Positions 1 through 5,034 of a stretch of 24,642 nt of DNA are shown here, piece by piece. How positions within the stretch are numbered: the stretch's first letter is position 1; each line of letters opens with the position of its first letter. This DNA comes from a virus: IMG/VR virus record IMGVR_UViG_3300044701_000575, positions 1 to 24,642 of that record; one strand, given 5' to 3'. The notes under the pieces were generated by a model. The model worked only from the letters and a program-made list of their open reading frames with translations. It had not been told where the DNA came from and did no database searches. A program made the position numbers and the translations under genes.

Positions 1-3
1 CCA

Positions 4-405
4 TTAGTGGTAGTTATTCTCCTTAAAGAATTTCCAAGCCCGACAGGGGGTATGATACCTGTGAAAGATATACTCTAACCCTCTGTCGATTTGCTTGGTT
101 GCGGGGGTGTTTGGGTCAAGCCCCAGTATTTGCGGGATACCGCCAGCATTTCTACCCATGACTTTTATTTTGTTGTATGCTTTGGGATTCCATGCTGACT
201 CTTTACCCCACAATCTACTGAGGCATGCCATTTGTTTGTCACGCCAGACAGATAGTCTGTCGAAGGCGTAACCTTTGCTATCCTCTTTAGTCCATACCTT
301 TTGGGTATGATACTTATGTGGTTGAGTTAGGGGCTCAACAATCACAATCGTAAAGATAGCAGTAAAGATTGCTGCTACTGTTAGTCTACTAAAATACTTT
401 GCCAT
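4..405 (-). CDS. Membrane-anchored lytic transglycosylase-like protein
   Basis: Predicted peptidoglycan-cleaving enzyme of 133 aa. Residues 8-23 form a hydrophobic helix (signal anchor or SAR-type signal), followed by a polar linker and a short lysozyme-fold domain. The core shows LWGKESAWNPKA with probable catalytic Glu69, then GGIPQ at 88-92, the pattern of actinobacterial SLT-type transglycosylases (ES.WNP...G.PQ). Cys61 and Cys121 flank the domain and could form a disulfide, as expected of an exported enzyme. A strong AAGGAG Shine-Dalgarno lies 7 nt before the ATG. The start overlaps the end of the WhiB-like gene by 25 nt, so the two are co-transcribed. It could serve in lysis or in local wall opening during entry; no holin is visible nearby. 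The domain is short compared with full transglycosylases, so function is inferred. Confidence 0.72.
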   Translation of the reverse strand: MAKYFSRLTVAAIFTAIFTIVIVEPLTQPHKYHTQKVWTKEDSKGYAFDRLSVWRDKQMACLSRLWGKESAWNPKAYNKIKVMGRNAGGIPQILGLDPNTPATKQIDRGLEYIFHRYHTPCRAWKFFKENNYH

Positions 406-722
406 GTTCTCACTCCTTCTGCGAACACAATAGCGTCGCTACGGATAGTACGATTAGTGTCTATGCCAGCGGTAAGTATTCTATCACCGGCTAGCATACC
501 ACCCCATATACCATGCTCTATATTCTCGGGCTTCATACCCTCAACTAAACACTCTGCTTTGATGGGGCAATCATTACAGATACTAATTGCTAGCATAGCT
601 CTGCTCGCAACTAGTTTGCGCTTAGCATTAGTAGGTCTACCTGCTGGTTGCTCAGGAAACCATAAGTCAGGGTTGGGGTGCGTAGCACACCGCCCTCTAG
701 AAGCGTAGAACTTGGCAGACAT
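381..722 (-). CDS. WhiB-like iron-sulfur transcriptional regulator
   Basis: 113 aa with the WhiB signature: four cysteines at C12, C49, C52 and C58 (C..CxxCx5C), expected to bind a [4Fe-4S] cluster, followed by the GIWGG turn at 71-75 that in the family contacts the host sigma factor. Tryptophan and proline just after C12 (DLWFP) are also typical. The C-terminal part (78-113) lacks the arginine/lysine-rich DNA-binding tail of many WhiB proteins and is mixed in charge, so it may act through protein contacts or as a dominant-negative. Known precedent: mycobacteriophage TM4 WhiB interferes with host WhiB2 and septation. A Shine-Dalgarno AGAGGA precedes the ATG by about 7 nt. It sits between two unknown genes and the lytic enzyme in the leftward operon. 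Confidence 0.9.
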   Translation of the reverse strand: MSAKFYASRGRCATHPNPDLWFPEQPAGRPTNAKRKLVASRAMLAISICNDCPIKAECLVEGMKPENIEHGIWGGMLAGDRILTAGIDTNRTIRSDAIVFAEGVRTWQSILVD

Positions 723-726
723 TTAG

Positions 727-969
727 TTATCCTCTATTCATAGTAGGTTTATAGATAGGATGTACAGTTACAATACCTGATAGCAAGTCAGCCCAGTCAA
801 GGGCTTCATCTAAGGTATCGAACGCACCATAAAATGCGGAGCGTTTAGCGGTGTCGTCAGGGAATACGATAACAACGTAACCTGCCACCAGCATACCTGC
901 TAGTGGCTCGGCTACGGCGATACGATTACGCTGAGAAGATGACGTCGGTGTATCCGTCGAGTCTGTCAT
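727..969 (-). CDS. Hypothetical protein, 80 aa
   Basis: No family recognised. The protein starts with a Thr/Ser-rich, probably disordered stretch, then a short alpha/beta segment (VVIVFPDD, residues about 32-39, and an amphipathic helix DTLDEALDWADLL). The annotated start overlaps the end of the upstream 85-aa gene by 44 nt, which is long. An in-frame ATG near residue 26 is an alternative, but it has a poorly spaced ribosome site. The upstream AAGGGAC favours the longer form weakly. Its stop lies 5 nt before the WhiB-like start, so it is probably translated together with it. Confidence 0.6.
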   Translation of the reverse strand: MTDSTDTPTSSSQRNRIAVAEPLAGMLVAGYVVIVFPDDTAKRSAFYGAFDTLDEALDWADLLSGIVTVHPIYKPTMNRG

Positions 970-1183
970 GATTTGTGATTAGTCCCTTCTTGCCGTTAAG
1001 GTGTAGGTACTTGCCGTCGCCTAGTGATACCCACATAGACTTAGGCTTGAAGCGTAGTTGGTCTGCTTGTGCTTTGAGAATTGTACCACGTGGGTGGTAG
1101 TCCTGCTCATCTGCTTTGCTCTCTAGTAGATATGCGATATCACGTAGTTCATCTGCTAGGCTAATTAGTGCTGTGTTTGTCAT
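926..1183 (-). CDS. Hypothetical protein, 85 aa
   Basis: No family recognised. The N-terminal half is helical (SLADELRDIAYLLESKADEQ) and the C-terminal half reads as short beta strands (MWVSLGDGKYLHLNGKKGLI). It is soluble, with no cysteines or membrane segment. An AGAGAG ribosome site stands about 6 nt before the ATG. It lies 24 nt downstream of the amidotransferase gene in the same leftward operon and overlaps the following gene. Function cannot be assigned. Confidence 0.6.
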   Translation of the reverse strand: MTNTALISLADELRDIAYLLESKADEQDYHPRGTILKAQADQLRFKPKSMWVSLGDGKYLHLNGKKGLITNHDRLDGYTDVIFSA

Positions 1184-1207
1184 GGGTTTCTCTCTCTAGT
1201 TGGTTGG

Positions 1208-2122
1208 TTAAAATGGTACTGCTTCCTGCTTATCTTTATTATACACTCTTACCCAATGGTTGTCAAAGTCGTTGCTTTGTCTGGGATATACACGGGCAGA
1301 GTATGGGGTGTAGCACATACAGTCTTGCCATGTGCTCATACATGACATACACGTGTCACAGTATTGGCATACTTCTGCTGACAAGTCTACGTCAATGAGT
1401 GCTTCACAACTAGGACACATATCTATGACTACCTCTTGGTCGTTAGCGAGCAGCAACTCATTGTAATAAGTCTGCTCGGCATCATAGTCTGAGTCCGTGT
1501 ATGATTTGGTGGTGGTAGTGGTGGGTGTATAGGTTGTCTTGTATGTAGATGTGTACGTTGTACGCTTGTGGCTACTGTTAGACCACCATACACCATGCTC
1601 GTCCCATGTACCTAGATGTTCGTTGATTAGGTACAGTTGGTACTGTGCTTTTGGATTAGTCGTGAGTACCGCTATCTTATTACCGGTAGCCCACGCTTCT
1701 ATCATGCGGTAGATATTGGTATCCTCTAAAGCAAGGACACCGCCGAGTCTAGGTAAAGTATCCTCGGCAAAGACACGCGTATCGCTACGCTTGTCATGCT
1801 TGTCGATAAAGGTATCTAGTACACCATTGTGTGCTAGTACTGTATCGGTATCGTCACCCACTTGGAACGGGTGACAGTTAGCCTCATTTTTTACACCATG
1901 CGTAGCATAGCGGGCATGCCAGATAGCATAGCCGTGAGGATTTTGTTGGCGCATGTGGATAAACTTAGACACGGCTTTGCGAGCAGACATGGTACGATAA
2001 CGGAAAATCTTGCCGTCAATTACCATAGCGAACCCGTAGCCGTGTGGATTAGCACACGCGCCGGCTGTAAGTTCCTCTCTCTTTGGTATAGAGTTAGGCT
2101 TACAGACAACTAATAGACACAT
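1208..2122 (-). CDS. Class II (Ntn-hydrolase) glutamine amidotransferase with C-terminal zinc ribbon
   Basis: 304 aa. The start is set at the ATG of MCLLVVC, because class II amidotransferases need Cys2 as the N-terminal nucleophile after Met removal. This ATG also has a TTAGGGGGTG ribosome site and removes a 62-nt overlap with the upstream gene that a longer ORF would create. Family motifs seen: NPHGYGF (25-31), HARYATHG (69-76), HNG (98-100) and SDT (113-115). The family releases ammonia from glutamine and passes it to a partner synthetase. A Thr-rich linker (about 188-208) leads to a Cys-rich tail with C236/C239, C252/C255, C258/C261 and C268/C270, probably binding zinc. The gene directly upstream, 11 nt away, is a predicted amidoligase, the expected ammonia acceptor. 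Substrate unknown. Confidence 0.85.
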   Translation of the reverse strand: MCLLVVCKPNSIPKREELTAGACANPHGYGFAMVIDGKIFRYRTMSARKAVSKFIHMRQQNPHGYAIWHARYATHGVKNEANCHPFQVGDDTDTVLAHNGVLDTFIDKHDKRSDTRVFAEDTLPRLGGVLALEDTNIYRMIEAWATGNKIAVLTTNPKAQYQLYLINEHLGTWDEHGVWWSNSSHKRTTYTSTYKTTYTPTTTTTKSYTDSDYDAEQTYYNELLLANDQEVVIDMCPSCEALIDVDLSAEVCQYCDTCMSCMSTWQDCMCYTPYSARVYPRQSNDFDNHWVRVYNKDKQEAVPF

Positions 2123-2126
2123 ACAA

Positions 2127-2137
2127 CACCCCCTAAG
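2127..2137 (-). promoter_or_regulatory. CTTAGGGGGTG element, ribosome site of the amidotransferase
   Basis: The 11-mer CTTAGGGGGTG lies just upstream of the MCLLVV start codon and decides the start at 2122. It resembles an extended Shine-Dalgarno (TAAGGAGGTGAT with one wobble position). The identical 11-mer precedes two other genes of this operon. Confidence 0.65.
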
Positions 2138-3356
2138 CGTTGAGTAGTGGTCGGTTATCAAGGTTAGTGCTAGGCACTTTTGCCATACGCACATATAAGT
2201 TGGGGTATAAGCCGTTGTTGCTGGCTACCCAGTCGGCGAACCACTCCCAACTAAGCATGCCTAACTTAACGTCAGACACGCTCAAGTCGCGTGTGTACTC
2301 GACCGCAGCGTGAGTAAGTTCAAGGGCAGACATAACACCCTCTCGCTTCATGTTGCCTCTAAAGAAGCGCAACTCTAGTGTGTGTTCATTGTTGGTATTA
2401 ACCGCGCTATATCTCTCGTTGGCTTGAAACCCATTAGGTCTGACTTTGTGGCGTACTGTAAAGCGTGGTATGCCATAGTCATCATGTAGGTACACGTCAT
2501 TGAAGGTAGCATAGCGGTTAGCCTTACGACCCCCTAGTTTAGACATCTCTCTAGGGTTTTGATAAATCATGCGGATAAATCTGTGGATATGTGCGCCAGA
2601 CTTGAACGCGTTGCGAGATACATGGACATGTAGCCCACAACTATTGGTATCCCATGAGCGTGCTTCGTACTTGTCGCGCAACTGCTCAATGGTATCCCAT
2701 AAATCTTTGGCATGCTCATAGGCATACAAGGTATGCGGGTGAGTCACTAACTCAAAGCCGCGCCCGTTGATACTGCCGTCATGCTTAAGGTATGCCGTGC
2801 GTGTGTCTGATAGTATGCGGGTACTCTCTACTGCTTGAGCATACTCAGAGCCGGTGATGCGGTTGAGTTCCATTTCCAACTCGAACCCCATAAACAAGCC
2901 GTGCTTATCTATGCCGTGAAACTCTGGGTCTGGCTTGTAGCGATAGTCTTGAACTAACTCGTTAGTAAAACCGCCGTCACAAGTATAGCAATTCTCATCA
3001 GAGTCGTAATACTCGTCACAGTCCTCGCAAAAGTTTGCGCTATGCTCTAAGCAATATTCGCACCAAGTATAGTCACCTACGCGGGCATTACTGTATCGCC
3101 TAGCGTTGATGTGCTCGTCACACCTATCGCAGTAAAAACTGTCGTTTTCGTAGCATGCTTGACACCAACTCTCGCCGGATACTGTGTACCAATCGTCATT
3201 ACTCATGCCGATATTGTCACAATGCTCACAAGTACAGATACAGTCAGAGCATACCCACGCCTCATAGTGCGTGAGGTACATGTTGTCCTCTGTATCCTCG
3301 TTGTGGCACGACTGACAGGATACCATATCCTCTGTCGTGTCCTCGTTGTCTATCAT
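2133..3356 (-). CDS. Amidoligase-family (glutamine-synthetase-like) enzyme with N-terminal zinc-ribbon array
   Basis: 407 aa from the ATG at 3356; a GTG two codons earlier abuts the ribosome site TTAGGGGGTG and is unlikely. The first ~130 residues hold eight CxxC pairs (C14/17, 36/39, 43/46, 65/68, 76/79, 99/102, 110/113, 123/126), read here as four zinc ribbons in tandem. The rest matches the predicted amidoligase superfamily (COOH-NH2 ligases with glutamine-synthetase-like fold): GFELEMEL at 157-164, KHDGSI then GFELVTHP at about 191-207, CGLHVHVSR at 240-248, and an AVN..HTLELRFFRG segment near 315-335. Family enzymes are predicted to form amide bonds using ATP. The next gene is a glutamine amidotransferase that could supply ammonia. 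The fold is a motif-based call; substrate is unknown. Confidence 0.8.
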   Translation of the reverse strand: MIDNEDTTEDMVSCQSCHNEDTEDNMYLTHYEAWVCSDCICTCEHCDNIGMSNDDWYTVSGESWCQACYENDSFYCDRCDEHINARRYSNARVGDYTWCEYCLEHSANFCEDCDEYYDSDENCYTCDGGFTNELVQDYRYKPDPEFHGIDKHGLFMGFELEMELNRITGSEYAQAVESTRILSDTRTAYLKHDGSINGRGFELVTHPHTLYAYEHAKDLWDTIEQLRDKYEARSWDTNSCGLHVHVSRNAFKSGAHIHRFIRMIYQNPREMSKLGGRKANRYATFNDVYLHDDYGIPRFTVRHKVRPNGFQANERYSAVNTNNEHTLELRFFRGNMKREGVMSALELTHAAVEYTRDLSVSDVKLGMLSWEWFADWVASNNGLYPNLYVRMAKVPSTNLDNRPLLNA

Positions 3357-3359
3357 AAT

Positions 3360-3370
3360 CACCCCCTAAG
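3360..3370 (-). promoter_or_regulatory. CTTAGGGGGTG element, ribosome site of the amidoligase
   Basis: Second copy of the CTTAGGGGGTG 11-mer, followed by ATT and the ATG at 3356. The run TTAGGGGGTGATT resembles TAAGGAGGTGATC, the full anti-Shine-Dalgarno complement. It supports the ATG at 3356 over the GTG at 3362. Confidence 0.65.
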
Positions 3371-3386
3371 TGATTTTGTTAGTCGT

Positions 3387-3415
3387 ATTATACTAAGTTA
3401 ATCCTCATCTGTCCA
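3387..3415 (-). promoter_or_regulatory. Sigma70-type promoter for the amidoligase/amidotransferase genes
   Basis: Minus-strand TGGACA (3410-3415), 17-nt spacer, TATAAT (3387-3392). Predicted transcription would start about 20-25 nt before the amidoligase start codon, leaving a short leader carrying the TTAGGGGGTG ribosome site. The -35 box and spacer lie inside the end of the 31-codon ORF upstream. Confidence 0.7.
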
Positions 3416-3493
3416 GTCATCATAGATGTTATCATCTACAAAGTCGCACAGTTTTGTGTGTTTTTCGTCACAGATTTCGCAAGTCGTACTCAC
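3398..3493 (-). CDS. CxxC mini-protein, 31 aa
   Basis: Small ORF beginning with GTG, whose start overlaps the stop of the upstream 66-aa gene in a GTGA arrangement, the usual mark of translational coupling. The protein has CEIC near the N-terminus and a third Cys at residue 16, then a very acidic tail (about half Asp/Glu in the last 15 residues). It resembles half of one of the zinc ribbons in the amidoligase just downstream. It may be a tiny zinc-binding protein or the remains of a longer one. The amidoligase promoter lies within its 3' end. Coding status rests on the overlap and the CxxC, so confidence is moderate. Confidence 0.45.
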   Translation of the reverse strand: MSTTCEICDEKHTKLCDFVDDNIYDDWTDED

Positions 3494-3690
3494 ACGCTCG
3501 CCTTGTTGTCAAGTCGGGTCTGTGCTTGGTCTATCATCATGTTGGAAATCTTATCGCGTAGGTTATCCACGAACTGTTGGAGTCCGGTGAAACCCTGTGT
3601 CTTGAGTCTTGCCGACTCGTTGCGTAGGCTAGTGCGTAGCGTGTCTAGTTCGCTAGGCGTTAGCACTATCAGATAGTCACCATTACTCAT
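3490..3690 (-). CDS. Hypothetical protein, 66 aa
   Basis: No family recognised. After a short strand (DYLIVLTP) the protein is predicted helical throughout (SELDTLRTSLRNESARLKTQ and FVDNLRDKISNMMIDQAQTRLDN), which suggests a small helical bundle or coiled-coil dimer. The ATG follows directly on a TATACT box of a consensus-like promoter, while a TTAGGGGGTG ribosome-type element lies further upstream. Its stop overlaps the start of the 31-aa CxxC ORF by 4 nt. Confidence 0.6.
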   Translation of the reverse strand: MSNGDYLIVLTPSELDTLRTSLRNESARLKTQGFTGLQQFVDNLRDKISNMMIDQAQTRLDNKASV

Positions 3691-3719
3691 AGTATATCAC
3701 ACCCCCTAAGGCGTGTCAA
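3691..3719 (-). promoter_or_regulatory. Sigma70-type promoter abutting a start codon
   Basis: Minus-strand TTGACA (3714-3719), 17-nt spacer, TATACT (3691-3696). The -10 box touches the ATG of the 66-aa gene (3690), so transcription from it would begin inside that codon region. The spacer contains the CTTAGGGGGTG element (3700-3710). Either the promoter drives only downstream genes, or the box is fortuitous and the element is used as a ribosome site on a longer transcript. Confidence 0.55.
3700..3710 (-). promoter_or_regulatory. CTTAGGGGGTG element, third copy
   Basis: Third identical copy of the 11-mer, here within the spacer between a TTGACA and a TATACT box and 9 nt before the ATG of the 66-aa gene. 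It may act as a ribosome site or as an operator. Confidence 0.5.
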
Positions 3720-3736
3720 GTGCGGTATTTCCGCGT

Positions 3737-3782
3737 GTCGCGCTAGGGTCTTGAACCCTCGCACCCGTTAGGTGTGCGCGAC
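3737..3782 (-). other. tRNA-like structured element lacking D and anticodon arms
   Basis: Read on the minus strand, a perfect 7-bp closing stem (GTCGCGC with GCGCGAC) encloses a CACC/GGTG hairpin and a T-arm-like hairpin AGGG-TTCAAGA-CCCT with a canonical seven-base T loop. Five bases lie between the T loop and the 3' closing strand, as in a tRNA T stem (4 paired plus one G-A mismatch). Only 15 nt replace the D and anticodon regions, so it is not a normal tRNA. It lies between the 54-aa gene and the promoter of the 66-aa gene, and a further small hairpin (3722-3734) follows. It could be a degenerate tRNA, a processing or stability element, or a chance multibranch fold. Confidence 0.4.
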
Positions 3783-3789
3783 TTACTAT

Positions 3790-3954
3790 CTAGTGCCCTT
3801 GTAGTCCTGCTAGGCGTGTCTGCTTGTTGGCGGGTCGTAGGTCTGCCCGTGCTAGGCGTACCTTCTGCCCAAAAATCTCTCGCTTGTCCTGCCTATCTAG
3901 AGCGCGGTTAAGTCGCTCATAGTGGGCAAGTATTTCGTCTAGTCGTGTCGCCAC
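3790..3954 (-). CDS. Hypothetical basic helical protein, 54 aa
   Basis: Short ORF starting with GTG, preceded by an AGGGGG ribosome site 6 nt away. The product is Arg/Lys-rich and predicted almost wholly helical (TRLDEILAHYERLNRALDRQ then KVRLARADLR), ending LQGH. It lies 12 nt downstream of the 109-aa gene and in the same direction, so it is probably co-transcribed. No family recognised; the charge suggests nucleic-acid binding or a small coiled coil. Confidence 0.6.
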   Translation of the reverse strand: MATRLDEILAHYERLNRALDRQDKREIFGQKVRLARADLRPANKQTRLAGLQGH

Positions 3955-3966
3955 GGCTACCCCCTA

Positions 3967-4296
3967 TTACTTGTCGTGGATATTGAACCCTTGCGCTATC
4001 GGTTGAGCGTTAGCGCGGAGTTGTGCTAGTATAGCATTTTCTTGTGCCTCTGTCAAGTCGGGTTTAATCGTACGCTCGCCAGACATAACAACCTTGTAGG
4101 TGCGCTTGTGTAGGCGTACTACTTGCCCATGAACAAGCGGTGCTACTGTGCGTGTGTTGCCATGCTTGTCGGTGATAGTCACCGGTGAGCATACAGCACC
4201 CGTTAAGTTTAGGTTGCGCTTACCCCACGGGCGACTAGCCCGTATTGTAGGCGGTGTCATTACGATACTACCCGACCCATGATAAACACGGGTCAC
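3967..4296 (-). CDS. Hypothetical protein, 109 aa
   Basis: First gene of the leftward operon. It starts with GTG behind GGGAGAAGG (4-nt spacing) and a near-consensus promoter. The middle reads as beta strands with basic residues (GAVCSPVTITDKHGNTRTVAPLVHGQVVRLHKRTYKVVM), which may be a small barrel. A helical tail follows (LTEAQENAILAQLRANAQ). No family recognised. Position next to the promoter array suggests an early gene. Confidence 0.65.
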   Translation of the reverse strand: MTRVYHGSGSIVMTPPTIRASRPWGKRNLNLTGAVCSPVTITDKHGNTRTVAPLVHGQVVRLHKRTYKVVMSGERTIKPDLTEAQENAILAQLRANAQPIAQGFNIHDK

Positions 4297-4329
4297 TTTA
4301 CCTTCTCCCTTCTCTAACTTGTTGAGCCA

Positions 4330-4358
4330 ATTCTAGCATGTCTAACCTTGCTTGTCAA
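4330..4358 (-). promoter_or_regulatory. Sigma70-type promoter P1 (leftward operon)
   Basis: Minus-strand TTGACA (4353-4358), exact 17-nt spacer, TAGAAT (4330-4335). It lies about 35 nt before the GTG of the 109-aa gene, so it is the proximal promoter of the leftward genes. Confidence 0.8.
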
Positions 4359-4484
4359 GTAGGCGAGGGTTTCGGCGTGTCGGTCAATTTCGGCGTAATA
4401 CTCACGGGCGACCCGTTGCTACTAAGTATCTAATCGCGGAAATCAAAACCTATTTCCAAAACCCTCTATTTACTTGTTGCGCCT

Positions 4485-4512
4485 ATTCTAGCAGATTTCT
4501 TGAACTTGTCAA
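4485..4512 (-). promoter_or_regulatory. Sigma70-type promoter P2
   Basis: Minus-strand TTGACA (4507-4512), 16-nt spacer, TAGAAT (4485-4490). No convincing gene lies between it and P1, so a transcript from it would carry a ~190-nt leader or encode a small RNA. Confidence 0.65.
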
Positions 4513-4571
4513 GTCCTGCCTATTTCGGCGTGTCTTGTTTATCCTTGTCGGATAACTTGATGACGGGAAGA

Positions 4572-4600
4572 ATACTACACCATAACCCTAAGCGTGTCAA
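4572..4600 (-). promoter_or_regulatory. Sigma70-type promoter P3
   Basis: Minus-strand TTGACA (4595-4600), 17-nt spacer, TAGTAT (4572-4577). The spacer begins CGCTTAGGG, shared with the promoter at 3691-3719 (CGCCTTAGGG), suggesting a duplicated or co-regulated promoter. Confidence 0.6.
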
Positions 4601-4646
4601 GTTTCCCCCACGCTCAAAAATTGTGAATTAGGTCACACAGAAAACT

Positions 4647-4662
4647 CTCAGGAAACTCCCAG
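4647..4662. repeat. CTCAG box pair, 11-bp step
   Basis: CTCAG at 4647 and the variant CCCAG at 4658, 11 bp apart with the same GGAAACT filler seen in the larger array at 4878-4954. The pair lies just downstream of the P4 start point, where a bound protein could block transcription. Confidence 0.6.
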
Positions 4663-4675
4663 AATTAGGGCGGGC

Positions 4676-4704
4676 ATTATACCATGAAACCCGCAACTTG
4701 TCAA
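4676..4704 (-). promoter_or_regulatory. Perfect-consensus sigma70-type promoter P4
   Basis: Minus-strand TTGACA (4699-4704), 17-nt spacer, TATAAT (4676-4681), an exact match to the bacterial consensus and the strongest promoter in the window. It is the outermost of four leftward promoters; CTCAG boxes lie at its predicted early transcribed region. Confidence 0.85.
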
Positions 4705-4877
4705 GCACCTAGCAATTACGGAGTGTCTAGACATAACCGACACAATAGACCAATAGGGCAAAACGGACACCCACCGGAAACCTATCGAACACTTGTACTA
4801 ATCGGACATAAGGGGCAAATACTTTTATTTAGGGTATAGGGGGCGATTTATAACAAGTCGGGCAGATAGTCAGTACC

Positions 4878-4954
4878 CTCAGAAATCTCTCAGATAACAC
4901 TCAGATAACCCTCAGGAAACTCTAATACTCAGGAAACTCTCAGGTAATTCTCAG
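4878..4954. repeat. Iteron-like array of CTCAG boxes at 11-bp period
   Basis: Seven CTCAG boxes start at 4878, 4889, 4900, 4911, 4928, 4939 and 4950. All steps are 11 bp except one of 17 bp. Fillers are similar (ATAACA, ATAACC, GAAACT, GTAATT). About one helical turn per unit means sites on one face of the DNA, as in iterons bound by replication initiators or in cooperative operator arrays. It lies in non-coding DNA between the leftward promoters and the AT-rich block. Confidence 0.75.
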
Positions 4955-4984
4955 TTTGACCCCACGCCTATTAAACTGCTGTGC

Positions 4985-5034
4985 CCCGGCCGTGGTAGTC
5001 TCACCCTAAAATTTTCTGTTATAAGTAGGCCGGG
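4985..5034. repeat. Inverted repeat CCCGGCC...GGCCGGG
   Basis: Seven-base arms at 4985-4991 and 5028-5034 separated by 36 nt that include an AAAATTTT palindrome. It could form a long-looped stem in RNA or be a dyad binding site. No gene is visible between 4297 and 5273. Confidence 0.4.

Noticed and set aside
457-708. Plus-strand ORF opposite the WhiB-like gene
   Set aside because: Antisense to a gene with intact WhiB motifs; no ribosome site or family resemblance.
2123-2194. Longer N-terminus for the amidotransferase (24 extra residues)
   Set aside because: It would bury the catalytic Cys2, overlap the amidoligase gene and ignore the ribosome site at 2127-2137.
3737-3782. Complete tRNA gene
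   Set aside because: Only acceptor- and T-arm-like elements are present within 46 nt; no D arm, anticodon arm or CCA. Kept only as a structured element.
4314-4418. Minus-strand open stretch reading EYYAEIDRHAETLAYL... to a stop at 4314
   Set aside because: The composition looks protein-like, but an in-frame stop lies at 4419-4421 and no ATG or GTG follows it. The P1 -35 box falls inside. Possibly the remains of a gene; not supportable as one.
4352-4555. Plus-strand ORF of 67 codons in the divergence region
   Set aside because: It runs over two minus-strand promoters, has no ribosome site, and its Arg/Phe/Cys-rich product resembles no family.
4878-4954. CRISPR array
   Set aside because: Repeats are 5 bp with 6-bp fillers, far too short for repeats and spacers; the pattern fits iterons.
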